A stretch of 64,000 nucleotides of DNA from JAWHTC01 sp032586155 (GTDB lineage: Bacteria > Pseudomonadota > Alphaproteobacteria > Rhodobacterales > Rhodobacteraceae), in NCBI RefSeq assembly GCF_032586155.1, contig NZ_JAWHTC010000004.1, positions 310,001 to 374,000 of the forward strand. The letters run 5' to 3'. Numbering within the stretch: the stretch's first letter is position 1; the number at the start of each line of letters is the position of its first letter. A model generated the notes under the pieces. That model did not search any database. It saw nothing but the letters and a program-made list of their open reading frames with translations, and was not told the DNA's origin. The position numbers and the translations under genes were made by a program. Shown piece by piece: positions 7,685 through 16,767 of the stretch.

Positions 7685-7918
7685 ATGCGCAGACTGTTTG
7701 ACGGATTTCAAAGCCTGATCGCCGCGGTGATTACCGCAGGCGTCGGTTTTGTGCCGGCATGGTATGCGCATCAGGCCATTGCGGCCGATCTGGGCCCGGT
7801 CTGGGTCTATGCCAGCGTGGCTGCCCTGATCGTGGTCAGCGGCATCATGGTGCTGGCGTTTTTACGCAAGGCGGGTCAGGGCATCGGCCCGCTGCGCGAG
7901 AGGAGGAGACGCGGATGA
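7685..7918 (+). CDS. Small two-helix membrane protein
   Basis: 77 aa from the ATG at 7685. Two hydrophobic segments (about residues 9-29 and 36-57) are followed by a basic tail ending in RERRRRG, which should stay in the cytoplasm. No known family recognised. It begins seven bases after the nuoF stop, and its own stop overlaps the next start (ATGA at 7915). A TTG two codons earlier could also serve. It is one of several short membrane or secreted proteins between nuo genes. Function unknown. Confidence 0.65.
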   Translation: MRRLFDGFQSLIAAVITAGVGFVPAWYAHQAIAADLGPVWVYASVAALIVVSGIMVLAFLRKAGQGIGPLRERRRRG

Positions 7919-8277
7919 CGAGGATGATGAAACTGACCACGGTGGTACTGCTGACCAGCCTGGTGGCGTCCTGCGGCGCGGTGCAGAAGCTCAAGCCGAA
8001 AAAGGGGCTGTACTTTGACGGGCAGCGCTATCGGGTGCGCGCCCAGAAGGTGGGCGACGAGCGCGAGGAATTCCAGGCAACGGTGTCCAAGGCCAGCCGC
8101 AGCATTGAAGGCACCCGCGAGGCCGGGCGCCACGCGTCGGTGACCTATTGCATCAACAATTACGGCCGTTCGGACATCGAATGGGCTGAGGGTCAGGGCC
8201 CGGACGACGAGAATATCGAACAACGCATCGTCAATGATCAGGTAACGTTCCGGGGTCGCTGCAAAGCATGGTCATAA
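7915..8277 (+). CDS. Hypothetical lipoprotein in the nuo operon
   Basis: 120-aa protein with a lipoprotein signal: MTRMMK, hydrophobic core and lipobox LVASC (Cys near residue 20). The mature part is basic early, then carries two cysteines (TYCINNYG and FRGRCKAW) about 35 residues apart that could form a disulfide. A strong AGGAGGAGA site (7900-7908) precedes the ATG, which overlaps the upstream stop. It shares a loose pattern with the lipoprotein at 10863 (YxG early, Cys before a YG pair, Cys near the end), but homology is uncertain. Function unknown. Confidence 0.7.
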   Translation: MTRMMKLTTVVLLTSLVASCGAVQKLKPKKGLYFDGQRYRVRAQKVGDEREEFQATVSKASRSIEGTREAGRHASVTYCINNYGRSDIEWAEGQGPDDENIEQRIVNDQVTFRGRCKAWS

Positions 8278-8432
8278 ACCGCGCATATCCTGGCCAATAT
8301 GGGCAAAAACCTGCCAAAACAGCGGGTTATGGTGCCTGTTATTGCATATCAAACGCCGGTTTCCCCATCTCGGGCAACGAAGGGGGACGTGTGTCTGCGT
8401 CCTTCCGCCGTTGCATGAGAGGAGTTACACAC

Positions 8433-8831
8433 ATGCGTATTGTTATTGCCGCCGCTCTCGGCCTGGGACTTGCCACCACAGCGCTCGCCAAGACACCGCT
8501 GCGCGACGTCAGCGCGATCGACGACAACATGCTCTATGTCGCGCTGGCGCTGGAGGTCAGCGATAAATGCGGCACGATCGACGCCCGCAAGGTCAAGGGC
8601 CTGAACTTTCTCTGGTCGCTGAAACGCAAAGCCAATTCTCTGGGTTACAGCGATGACGAAATCAATGCCTACCGCAAAAGCCCTGATGAAAAGGCGCGGA
8701 TGCGGTCCAAGGGCGAAGCCTATGTAAAATCCAAAGGGTTCAATCCGAAAAGTTCTGAGGGACTGTGCAAGTTCGGCCAAGCCGAAATTGCCGCTCGCAG
8801 TACGATCGGGGGCCTGTTGAAAGCAAAGTGA
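8433..8831 (+). CDS. DUF5333-like secreted protein
   Basis: 132-aa protein with a clear signal peptide (MRIVIAAALGLGLATTALA-K) and a mature domain with two cysteines (SDKCGTID and EGLCKFG), probably disulfide-bonded in the periplasm. It resembles the DUF5333 proteins of Rhodobacteraceae. I take the ATG at 8433 after AGAGGAG (8418-8424), not a longer frame from 8268, because only this start gives a signal peptide. The 155-bp gap before it is the longest inside the operon and could hold an internal promoter. Function unknown. Confidence 0.75.
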   Translation: MRIVIAAALGLGLATTALAKTPLRDVSAIDDNMLYVALALEVSDKCGTIDARKVKGLNFLWSLKRKANSLGYSDDEINAYRKSPDEKARMRSKGEAYVKSKGFNPKSSEGLCKFGQAEIAARSTIGGLLKAK

Positions 8832-8838
8832 GACCTGG

Positions 8839-10866
8839 ATGAGCGACGAACGCAAGATCATCATCGATGACCGGGAGATCGAAGTCGACGGAGCGATGAC
8901 GCTGATACAAGCCTGTGAAGTGGCCGGGATCGAAGTGCCCCGGTTCTGCTATCACGAACGCCTGTCGATTGCCGGTAACTGCCGTATGTGTCTTGTGGAA
9001 GTCGTTGGGGGGCCGCCCAAACCCGCGGCCTCCTGCGCCATGCAGGTGCGCGATCTGCGTCCCGGCCCCGAGGGCCAGCCGCCGGTGGTCAAGACCAACT
9101 CGCCCATGGTGAAAAAGGCGCGCGAAGGGGTGATGGAGTTCATGCTCATCAACCACCCGCTGGATTGCCCGATCTGCGACCAGGGCGGCGAGTGTGACCT
9201 TCAGGACCAGGCGGTGGCCTATGGCATGTCGGCGGGCCGGTTCAACGAAGCCAAGCGCGCGGTCGATGATCTTGACCTTGGGCCGCTGGTGTCGACCACG
9301 ATGACACGGTGCATTTCGTGCACGCGCTGTGTGCGGTTCACCTCGGAGGTGGCCGGGATCAACCAGATGGGCCAGACCGGTCGCGGCGAAGATGCCGAGA
9401 TCACCAGCTATCTGAACATGACGCTGGATTCGAACCTGCAGGGCAACATCATTGATCTGTGCCCGGTGGGGGCGCTGACCAGCAAACCTTATGCGTTTAC
9501 GGCGCGTCCATGGGAGCTTTCCAAGACCGAGACCATCGATGTGATGGATGCTTTGGGGTCGAACATCCGCGTGGATACCAAGGGCCGCGAAGTGATGCGG
9601 ATCATGCCGCGCAACAACGATGCGGTGAACGAAGAGTGGATTTCCGACAAGTCGCGCTTTGTCTGGGACGGGCTACGCCGTCAGCGTCTGGATACGCCTT
9701 ACATTCGTGAGAATGGCAAGCTGCGCAAAGCCTCGTGGGGCGAAGCGCTTGGCAAGGCTGCCGAAGCGATGAAGGGTGCCGAGAAAGTGGCCGGTCTGGT
9801 TGGCGATCTGGCGTCGGTCGAAGCGGCGTTTGCGCTGAAAAACCTGGTTGAAGGGCTGGGCGGCAACGTCGAATGCCGCACCGATGGGGCGAAGCTGCCC
9901 GAGGGCAACCGGTCCGCTTACGTTGGCAATGCCAGCATCGAGGACATCGATGCCGCCAAATACATCATGCTGATCGGCACCAACCCGCGTGACGAGGCAC
10001 CGGTGCTGAACGCCCGTATCCGTAAATCGTGGATCAATGGCGCGAGTATCGGCCTGGTGGGTGAAGCGGTTGACCTGACCTATGATTATGCGCATGTCGG
10101 CACCGACCGGGCCGCGCTTGACGGCCTGCTGGGCGGCAAGCATGGCGACGTTCTTGACGCGCCGTCGGTCGTGATCGTCGGACAGGGCGCCTTGCAGGAA
10201 GCCGATGGCGAGGCCGTTTTGGCCGCGGCGATGCAACTGGCCGAGGAAACCAAATCGACGCTGATGGTGCTGCACACGGCTGCGAGCCGGGTTGGCGCGA
10301 TGGATGCTGGTGCCGTGACCGAAGGGGGCCTGAAGGCCGCCACCGAAGGTGCCGACGTGGTCTATAACCTTGGGGCCGACGAGATCGACATCGATGAGGG
10401 TGCCTTCGTGATCTATCAAGGCTCGCACGGGGATCGTGGGGCGCACCGCGCTGACGTGATCCTGCCGGGGGCTGCCTACACGGAAGAGCAGGGGCTGTTT
10501 GTCAACACCGAGGGCCGTCCACAACTGGCGTTGCGCGCCGGATTTGCACCGGGCGAGGCCAAGGAGAACTGGGCGATCCTGCGGGCGCTGTCGGGCGAGT
10601 TGGGCAATGCCCAGCCGTGGGACAGCCTGATCCAGCTGCGCCAGGCGCTGGTCGAGGCGGTGCCGCATCTGGCCCGGATCGACCAGGTGGTGGAAAATGA
10701 ATGGCAGCCGCTGAAACCCAGGAAACTGGGCAAGGGCAGCGTGGCCTTCCGCAATGCGGTCAGCGATTTCTACCTGACCAACCCGATTGCTCGCGCAAGC
10801 GAGGTGATGGCCGATCTGAGCGCGATGGCCAAGGATCGGGCTGCGGGGAAACTGGCGGCGCAATGA
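8839..10866 (+). CDS. nuoG: NADH-quinone oxidoreductase subunit G
   Basis: NuoG (675 aa; 75-kDa type) is the largest peripheral subunit and relays electrons through several Fe-S clusters. The N-terminal ferredoxin domain has Cys37, Cys48, Cys51 and Cys66 for [2Fe-2S] N1b. Next come the HPLDCPICDQGGECDLQD motif (N5) and CISCTRCVRF with a later Cys (N4). The C-terminal part is the molybdopterin-oxidoreductase-like domain without a cofactor, short as in mitochondria and other alphaproteobacteria. The stop overlaps the next gene (ATGA). Confidence 0.96.
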   Translation: MSDERKIIIDDREIEVDGAMTLIQACEVAGIEVPRFCYHERLSIAGNCRMCLVEVVGGPPKPAASCAMQVRDLRPGPEGQPPVVKTNSPMVKKAREGVMEFMLINHPLDCPICDQGGECDLQDQAVAYGMSAGRFNEAKRAVDDLDLGPLVSTTMTRCISCTRCVRFTSEVAGINQMGQTGRGEDAEITSYLNMTLDSNLQGNIIDLCPVGALTSKPYAFTARPWELSKTETIDVMDALGSNIRVDTKGREVMRIMPRNNDAVNEEWISDKSRFVWDGLRRQRLDTPYIRENGKLRKASWGEALGKAAEAMKGAEKVAGLVGDLASVEAAFALKNLVEGLGGNVECRTDGAKLPEGNRSAYVGNASIEDIDAAKYIMLIGTNPRDEAPVLNARIRKSWINGASIGLVGEAVDLTYDYAHVGTDRAALDGLLGGKHGDVLDAPSVVIVGQGALQEADGEAVLAAAMQLAEETKSTLMVLHTAASRVGAMDAGAVTEGGLKAATEGADVVYNLGADEIDIDEGAFVIYQGSHGDRGAHRADVILPGAAYTEEQGLFVNTEGRPQLALRAGFAPGEAKENWAILRALSGELGNAQPWDSLIQLRQALVEAVPHLARIDQVVENEWQPLKPRKLGKGSVAFRNAVSDFYLTNPIARASEVMADLSAMAKDRAAGKLAAQ

Positions 10867-11285
10867 GACTGACCCTTCGCATAACCCCCCTGATGCTTGC
10901 CGCATTGGTGATGGGCTGCGAGATGGCGCAGGAAGCTGACACCGGCGACGAGGTCAGCCGCTTCCTGCCGCCCGAGGGCGTGGAATATCGCGGGATCGAG
11001 ACGCGGCTTCTGGATGGCGATCTGGTTCAATTCCTGGTGGAGCTGGGCCCGAGTGCGAACCACGTCCACGTCGAACGTTATGCGGAATGTGCGGCGGCGC
11101 AATATGCGCTGATCCGTGGATACGGCTTTGCGCGCCATGTGCGCACGACCGTTGATCAAAAGGAAACAGGCTGGCAGGGCGATGCGGTTTATACCATCTC
11201 GCCCAGTCTGCCCCGGGGATTGAAGACCATCGACGCCGAAGTCGTGGCCGGCAATTGCGCGGAAAACGGAATACCGATGGTGTGA
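10863..11285 (+). CDS. Hypothetical lipoprotein between nuoG and nuoH
   Basis: 140-aa protein with a lipoprotein signal (MRLTLRITPLMLAALVMGC; lipobox LVMGC) and a mature domain with two more cysteines (YAECAAAQ and VAGNCAEN). No family recognised. The ATG lies in the overlap with the nuoG stop, so the longer open frame reaching into nuoG is not the gene. It should be anchored on the periplasmic side. It resembles the lipoprotein at 7915 only loosely. Its place between peripheral and membrane-arm genes suggests a complex-I-associated role, but this is inference. Confidence 0.7.
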   Translation: MRLTLRITPLMLAALVMGCEMAQEADTGDEVSRFLPPEGVEYRGIETRLLDGDLVQFLVELGPSANHVHVERYAECAAAQYALIRGYGFARHVRTTVDQKETGWQGDAVYTISPSLPRGLKTIDAEVVAGNCAENGIPMV

Positions 11286-11292
11286 GGACCTG

Positions 11293-12333
11293 ATGGCAGA
11301 TTTCTTCCAAAATACGAACCTGGGTATCCTGCTTTGGGAAGCAGGCAAGATCCTGTTGGTGACAGTGCCGCTTTTGGTCAGCCTCGCCTTCATCATGTAT
11401 GGTGAGCGCAAGATCTGGGCCGCGGTCCAGCTACGGCGCGGACCGAATGTGGTGGGCGTCTTCGGCCTGCTGCAAAGCTTTGCCGACTTCCTGAAATACA
11501 TGGTCAAGGAGATCGTCGTTCCGGCGGGCGCGGACAAGTTCGTGTTCTTCCTGGCGCCGATTATCTCGGTGGTCATGGCACTGATCGCCTGGGCGGTGAT
11601 CCCGTTCAACGATGGCTGGGTGATTTCCAACATCAACGTGGCGATCCTGTATGTCTTCGCGGTGTCGAGCCTTGAGGTTTACGGCGTGATCATGGGCGGC
11701 TGGGCGTCGAACTCGAAATACCCGTTCCTTGGGTCGCTTCGTTCGGCGGCACAGATGATTTCCTACGAGGTCAGCATCGGTCTGATCATCATCGGGGTGA
11801 TCCTGTCGACCGGTAGCATGAACTTTGGTGACATCGTGCATGCGCAGGATGGCGGATATGGCATCCTGAGCTGGTACTGGATCCCGCATTTCCCGATGCT
11901 GATCCTGTTCTACGTCTCGGCGCTGGCCGAAACCAACCGCCCGCCGTTCGACCTGCCCGAGGCTGAATCGGAACTGGTTGCCGGCTATCAGATCGAATAC
12001 TCGTCGACGCCGTTCGTGCTGTTCTTCATGGGCGAGCTGGTGGCGATGATGCTGATGACGGCGCTTGTGACATTGATGTTCTTCGGTGGCTGGCTGTCGC
12101 CGATCCCGGGCCTGCCGGATGGTATCTTCTGGATGCTGATCAAGATGTTCTTTGTCTTCTTCACCTTCTCGATGGTGAAGGCGATCACGCCGCGGTATCG
12201 CTATGACCAGCTGATGCGTCTGGGCTGGAAAGTGTTCCTGCCGCTGTCGCTGTTCTGGGTGGTCTTCGTGGCCTTTGCGGCAAAATTCGAATGGTTCTGG
12301 GGCACGTTCGCCCGCTGGGGCATGGGGGGCTGA
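11293..12333 (+). CDS. nuoH: NADH-quinone oxidoreductase subunit H
   Basis: NuoH (ND1, 346 aa) is the membrane subunit that forms the quinone entry channel with NuoB and NuoD. It has about eight hydrophobic helices. The signature ERKIWAAVQLRRGPNVVG follows the first helix, and the charged loop with AETNRPPFDLPEAESELVAG lies near residues 212-231. The length is normal, and the C-terminus is aromatic. It begins seven bases after the preceding lipoprotein gene; the next start, nuoI, follows within four bases. Confidence 0.97.
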   Translation: MADFFQNTNLGILLWEAGKILLVTVPLLVSLAFIMYGERKIWAAVQLRRGPNVVGVFGLLQSFADFLKYMVKEIVVPAGADKFVFFLAPIISVVMALIAWAVIPFNDGWVISNINVAILYVFAVSSLEVYGVIMGGWASNSKYPFLGSLRSAAQMISYEVSIGLIIIGVILSTGSMNFGDIVHAQDGGYGILSWYWIPHFPMLILFYVSALAETNRPPFDLPEAESELVAGYQIEYSSTPFVLFFMGELVAMMLMTALVTLMFFGGWLSPIPGLPDGIFWMLIKMFFVFFTFSMVKAITPRYRYDQLMRLGWKVFLPLSLFWVVFVAFAAKFEWFWGTFARWGMGG

Positions 12334-12336
12334 TTG

Positions 12337-12831
12337 ATGGCTAATGTCGACTATAAACGCGCGGTCGGATACTTCCTGCTGACCGATTACCTGAAAGCCT
12401 TCAAACTGGGGATGAAGTATTTCTTCCGCCCCAAGGCGACGCTGAACTATCCCCACGAGAAGGGGCCCTTGAGCCCGCGTTTCCGCGGTGAACACGCGCT
12501 GCGCCGCTATCCCAACGGGGAAGAGCGTTGCATCGCCTGTAAGCTTTGCGAGGCGATCTGCCCGGCGCAGGCGATCACCATTGACGCCGAACCGCGCGAC
12601 GATGGCAGCCGCCGCACCACGCGCTATGACATCGACATGACGAAATGCATCTATTGCGGTTTCTGCCAGGAGGCCTGCCCGGTGGATGCGATCGTCGAGG
12701 GACCGAATTTCGAGTTCGCCACCGAGACCCGCGAGGAGCTGTTCTACAACAAGGACAAGCTCTTGGCGAACGGCGAACGCTGGGAAGCCGAGATTGCCCG
12801 CAACCTTGAACTGGATGCACCCTACCGATGA
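12337..12831 (+). CDS. nuoI: NADH-quinone oxidoreductase subunit I
   Basis: NuoI (164 aa; TYKY type) carries two [4Fe-4S] clusters, N6a and N6b, between NuoG and NuoB. The eight ligands are plain: Cys65, 68, 71 and 75 (CIACKLCEAIC) and Cys104, 107, 110 and 114 (CIYCGFCQEAC). The ATG at 12337 is preferred; a TTG one codon upstream directly abuts the nuoH stop. The stop overlaps the next ATG. The N-terminal amphipathic part anchors it on the membrane arm. Confidence 0.97.
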   Translation: MANVDYKRAVGYFLLTDYLKAFKLGMKYFFRPKATLNYPHEKGPLSPRFRGEHALRRYPNGEERCIACKLCEAICPAQAITIDAEPRDDGSRRTTRYDIDMTKCIYCGFCQEACPVDAIVEGPNFEFATETREELFYNKDKLLANGERWEAEIARNLELDAPYR

Positions 12832-13235
12832 GCGACGCCAAGACCCCCTTTGAAATGATGATGGCCCAGGCTCAGGAGATGGCCAAGGCCTTCAATCCTG
12901 CGCTCGAGTCGTTCTCGCCCAAGGGGTTCGAGAAGCTTTGGCCGACCATGCCCAAGGAGATGATGGAAACCTTCTTTGGCAAGGGCTTGTCCAAGGACGG
13001 GCTGGACGCAAAAACCCGGCTTCTGCTGAACCTTGCAGGCATGACCATGCAAGGGGCGCAGGCCGACACACCGTTCCGGATGACCGTGCGCCACGCGCGC
13101 GAGGCCGGGGCCACAGATGAAGAGATTGCCGAGACCATCGCACAGATGTCGATGTTCGCCGGTATTCCCGCCATGACGCGGGCCATGGAACTGGCCCGGG
13201 ATGTGATGGCCGAAGATGAGGAAAAAGACACATGA
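12828..13235 (+). CDS. Carboxymuconolactone decarboxylase (AhpD-like) family protein
   Basis: 135-aa helical protein. The middle (LDAKTRLLLNLAGMTMQG) and end (FRMTVRHAREAGATDEEIAETIAQMSMFAGIP) match the carboxymuconolactone decarboxylase/AhpD fold. The CxxC redox pair of AhpD peroxidases is absent, and the protein contains no cysteine at all, so it is not an AhpD-type peroxidase reductant. There is no signal peptide. It is coupled by overlapping start and stop to both nuoI and nuoJ. Role unknown. Confidence 0.8.
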   Translation: MSDAKTPFEMMMAQAQEMAKAFNPALESFSPKGFEKLWPTMPKEMMETFFGKGLSKDGLDAKTRLLLNLAGMTMQGAQADTPFRMTVRHAREAGATDEEIAETIAQMSMFAGIPAMTRAMELARDVMAEDEEKDT

Positions 13236-13840
13236 GCGTAGCAGCACTGGCATTCTACCTCTTCGCAATCAGCGCCATCATCGGCGGGCTGTTCACGGTG
13301 ATCAGCCGCAACCCGGTGCACTCGGTGCTCTGGCTGATCCTGACCTTCCTCAGCGCTGCGGGGCTGTTCGTCCTTCTGGGGGCCGAGTTCGTGGCGATGC
13401 TCTTGATCATCGTCTATGTCGGCGCGGTCATGGTTCTGTTCCTCTTCGTCGTGATGATGCTCGATGTGGATTTTGCCGAGCTGAAGGCCGGGATGGCGCA
13501 ATACCTGCCGATTGCCTTGGCGATCGGTGTTGTCCTGCTGATGCAGCTGGGTCTGGCCTTTGGTGACTGGCATGTGGCCGAGGGGGCCGAGGCCGCGCGC
13601 GCCGCGGTGACGCCCGACAACGTGCAGAACACCGCCGCCCTGGGCATGCTGCTTTATGATCAGTATTTCCTGCTGTTCCAGCTGGCCGGTCTGATCCTGC
13701 TGGTGGCGATGATTGGCGCCATCCTGCTGACCATCCGTCATCGCCCGGACATCAAGCGTCAGGACATCCTGCAACAGATGTGGCGTGACCCGGCCAAGGC
13801 AATGGAACTGAAAGACGTGAAACCGGGGCAGGGTTTGTGA
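13232..13840 (+). CDS. nuoJ: NADH-quinone oxidoreductase subunit J
   Basis: NuoJ (ND6, 202 aa) is a membrane-arm subunit with five hydrophobic helices; the third holds the pi-bulge region that controls coupling in known structures. The family pattern NPVHSVLWLILTF and the GAEFVAMLLIIVYVGAVMVLFLFVVMML stretch (about residues 51-77) are both present. Its start overlaps the preceding gene and its stop overlaps the next (GTGA at 13837). Confidence 0.96.
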   Translation: MSVAALAFYLFAISAIIGGLFTVISRNPVHSVLWLILTFLSAAGLFVLLGAEFVAMLLIIVYVGAVMVLFLFVVMMLDVDFAELKAGMAQYLPIALAIGVVLLMQLGLAFGDWHVAEGAEAARAAVTPDNVQNTAALGMLLYDQYFLLFQLAGLILLVAMIGAILLTIRHRPDIKRQDILQQMWRDPAKAMELKDVKPGQGL

Positions 13841-14313
13841 TCGCAAAGGCCATCATAACGTCAGTGCTTGCCGCTCTGGCAGTGCCCGCCATGGCGCTGA
13901 CCCCGTTGCCGCCGTGCGACGAGGATGCTTATGGCATGTCCTCGGCCGAGTATGCCGATTGGGACAACGGGCTGGTTCTGGCCTCGTATTACTGGCGGGG
14001 CGAAGGCCCGGCGGACGAGCCGTGGAAAGAGACGGCTGTGGTCAGGTTGATCGACTGCAAGAGCGGCGATTTCATTCTGCTGTCACGTCCTGACTGGCAG
14101 AAGGACCGCTATAACCTGCCGGAACAACACGCCCGGATCGTCGATCAACTGGCCGAGGCCGAGAAAATGACGCTGGCGCAGTTCCGCCGCAAGATGACCC
14201 GCGCCGGCGCTATCGTGTCGCGCTATTCCGACAATGAAGAAAGCTGCAGCTGCCGGGAATACTTTCCCGAGTTGCGCGGCGACAAAACACCATTCCGAGG
14301 GACAAACGGATGA
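13837..14313 (+). CDS. Secreted cysteine-containing protein between nuoJ and nuoK
   Basis: 158-aa protein with a signal peptide (MIAKAIITSVLAALAVPAMA-L) and four cysteines in the mature part: PPCDED, LIDCKSG and the CSC pair near residue 140. They probably make disulfides in the periplasm. No family recognised. It starts with GTG in the GTGA overlap with nuoJ, and its stop overlaps the nuoK start. The coupling to both neighbours implies co-expression with the membrane arm. Function unknown. Confidence 0.7.
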   Translation: MIAKAIITSVLAALAVPAMALTPLPPCDEDAYGMSSAEYADWDNGLVLASYYWRGEGPADEPWKETAVVRLIDCKSGDFILLSRPDWQKDRYNLPEQHARIVDQLAEAEKMTLAQFRRKMTRAGAIVSRYSDNEESCSCREYFPELRGDKTPFRGTNG

Positions 14314-14615
14314 TAGGACTTGAACATTACCTGACCGTGGCGGCGACCTTGTTCGTCATCGGTATCTTCGGGCTATTCCTGAACCGCAAGAACGTGATCA
14401 TCCTGCTGATGAGCATCGAATTGATGCTGCTGGCTGTGAATATCAACCTCGTGGCGTTTTCGAGCTATGCCGGCGACCTGGTCGGGCAGGTCTTTACCCT
14501 GTTCGTGCTGACCGTGGCCGCCGCCGAGGCCGCCATCGGGTTGGCGATCCTCGTCGTCTTCTTCCGTAACCGCGGCACCATTGATGTCGAAGACATCAAC
14601 GTGATGAAAGGGTAA
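14310..14615 (+). CDS. nuoK: NADH-quinone oxidoreductase subunit K
   Basis: NuoK (ND4L, 101 aa) is a three-helix membrane-arm subunit with conserved glutamates in the membrane, here in LLMSIELMLLAVNINLV and VAAAEAAIGLAI; these belong to the proton path. Length is exactly typical. The start ATG overlaps the preceding gene's stop. Eight bases lead to nuoL. Confidence 0.97.
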   Translation: MIGLEHYLTVAATLFVIGIFGLFLNRKNVIILLMSIELMLLAVNINLVAFSSYAGDLVGQVFTLFVLTVAAAEAAIGLAILVVFFRNRGTIDVEDINVMKG

Positions 14616-14622
14616 GGGTACA

Positions 14623-16767
14623 ATGGAAAGTATCATTCTTCTGGCCCCGCTATTTGCCTCGATCATCGCGGGGTTCGGCTGGCGGCTGATCGGCGAGACC
14701 GCCGCGCAATGGCTGACCACCGGGGTTCTGTTCCTGATCTGCGTTCTGAGCTGGATCGTGTTCCTGGGCCATGACGGCACCACGAGCCATGTCGAGATCT
14801 TCCGCTTCATCCAGTCGGGCACGCTCGACACCTCCTGGGGTATCCGGATGGACCGGCTGACCGCGATCATGCTGATCGTGGTGACCACCGTGTCGGCGGT
14901 CGTGCATCTCTACTCGATTGGTTACATGGCCCATGACGAGAACTGGAAAGAAGGCGAGAACTACAAGGCGCGCTTCTTTGCCTACCTGTCGTTCTTTACC
15001 TTTGCCATGCTGGCGCTGGTGACTTCGGACAACCTGGTCCAGATGTTCTTTGGCTGGGAAGGCGTGGGCGTGGCCTCGTATCTGCTGATCGGGTTCTACT
15101 ACAAGAAACCGTCTGCAAACGCCGCCGCGATCAAGGCCTTTGTGGTCAACAGGGTGGGCGATTTCGGCTTTGCGCTGGGCATCTTTGGCCTCTTTTACCT
15201 GACCGACAGCATCAAGCTGGATGACGTTTTCGCCGCCGCGCCCGCGCTGGCCGAGACGCAGTTGCATTTCCTGTGGACCGAGTGGAACGCGGCGAACCTG
15301 CTGGCGTTCCTGCTGTTCATCGGCGCGATGGGTAAATCGGCGCAGCTCTTCCTGCACACATGGTTGCCGGACGCGATGGAAGGCCCGACGCCTGTGTCGG
15401 CGCTGATCCACGCCGCGACCATGGTTACTGCCGGGGTGTTCCTGGTGAGCCGCATGTCGCCGCTTTATGAATTCGCGCCCGAAGCCAAGACCTTCATCGT
15501 CTATATCGGGGCGATGACCGCCTTTGTCGCGGCCACGATTGGTCTGGTGCAGAACGACATCAAGCGCGTGATCGCCTATTCGACCATGTCGCAGCTGGGT
15601 TACATGTTCGTGGCGGCCGGTGTCGGTGTCTATTCGGTGGCGATGTTCCACCTGTTTACCCACGCGTTCTTCAAGGCGATGCTGTTCCTTGGGGCAGGGT
15701 CGGTGATCCACGCGATGCATCACGAGCAGGACATGCGCAACTATGGCGGTCTGCGCAAGAAGATCCCCTATACCTTCTGGGCGATGATGATCGGTACGCT
15801 GGCCATCACCGGTGTCGGCATTCCGCTGACGGCCTATGGCTTTGCCGGGTTCCTGTCGAAAGACGCGATTATCGAGAGCGCCTATGCCGGCACGCAAGGG
15901 GGCTTTGCCTTCTGGGCGCTGGTGATCGCAGCTCTCTTCACCAGCTTCTATAGCTGGCGGCTGATGTTCATGACCTTCTATGGCAAGCCGCGCGGCGACA
16001 AGCACACCCACGAGCACGCCCATGAAAGCCCGGCTGTGATGCTGGTGCCGCTGGGGGTTCTGGCGCTTGGCGCGATCTTCTCAGGCATGCTGTGGTACGG
16101 CTCGTTCTTCGGCAAGGAAGCCAAGGTCAACGAGTTCTTCGGGATCGATGCGCATGCGAGCGCCGAGAAGGCGGACGATCATGCCTCGCTGGATCAGCCG
16201 CTGGTTCTGGCTTCGGCCGAAACCGAGGGGCAGGTGATCCTGGTGGCCGGCGCTGCCGCGAGCGACGACACGTCCGATGACGGCCACGCCGTCCCGGCCC
16301 ATGACGGGACCGCGCCCAAGGGTGCGATCTATATGGGCGCGGACAACCACGTGCTGCACGATGCGCACTATGTCCCGAACTGGGTCAAGGTCAGCCCGTT
16401 TGTCGCGATGATCACGGGCTTCCTCTTTGCCTTCTGGTTCTACATCGTCAATCCGGCCATGCCCAAGAAACTGGCCGAAAACCAGCGTCCGCTCTACCTG
16501 TTCCTGTTGAACAAGTGGTATTTCGACGAGATCTATGACGCGATCATCGTGCGTCCCGCCATGGCCCTTGGCCGCTTCTTCTGGAAGCGCGGCGATGGCG
16601 ATACGATTGACGGCGCGCTCAACGGTGTGGCCATGGGTATCGTGCCCTGGTTCACCCGGCTCGCTGGTCGTGCGCAATCCGGCTACATCTTCACTTACGC
16701 CTTCGCCATGGTGATCGGGATCGTTGTCCTGATCACGTGGATGGTCATCTCCGGGGGAGCCCACTGA
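14623..16767 (+). CDS. nuoL: NADH-quinone oxidoreductase subunit L
   Basis: NuoL (ND5, 714 aa) is the distal antiporter-like proton-pumping subunit. It has many hydrophobic helices, the conserved FFGWEGVGVASYLLIGFYY region (about residues 143-161), the HTWLPDAMEGPTPVSALIHAATMVTAG core around 245-275, and a C-terminal part that should form the lateral helix. A His/Asp-rich hydrophilic insert (about 460-580) is longer than in E. coli but seems in frame. The stop overlaps nuoM (TGATG). Confidence 0.97.
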   Translation: MESIILLAPLFASIIAGFGWRLIGETAAQWLTTGVLFLICVLSWIVFLGHDGTTSHVEIFRFIQSGTLDTSWGIRMDRLTAIMLIVVTTVSAVVHLYSIGYMAHDENWKEGENYKARFFAYLSFFTFAMLALVTSDNLVQMFFGWEGVGVASYLLIGFYYKKPSANAAAIKAFVVNRVGDFGFALGIFGLFYLTDSIKLDDVFAAAPALAETQLHFLWTEWNAANLLAFLLFIGAMGKSAQLFLHTWLPDAMEGPTPVSALIHAATMVTAGVFLVSRMSPLYEFAPEAKTFIVYIGAMTAFVAATIGLVQNDIKRVIAYSTMSQLGYMFVAAGVGVYSVAMFHLFTHAFFKAMLFLGAGSVIHAMHHEQDMRNYGGLRKKIPYTFWAMMIGTLAITGVGIPLTAYGFAGFLSKDAIIESAYAGTQGGFAFWALVIAALFTSFYSWRLMFMTFYGKPRGDKHTHEHAHESPAVMLVPLGVLALGAIFSGMLWYGSFFGKEAKVNEFFGIDAHASAEKADDHASLDQPLVLASAETEGQVILVAGAAASDDTSDDGHAVPAHDGTAPKGAIYMGADNHVLHDAHYVPNWVKVSPFVAMITGFLFAFWFYIVNPAMPKKLAENQRPLYLFLLNKWYFDEIYDAIIVRPAMALGRFFWKRGDGDTIDGALNGVAMGIVPWFTRLAGRAQSGYIFTYAFAMVIGIVVLITWMVISGGAH

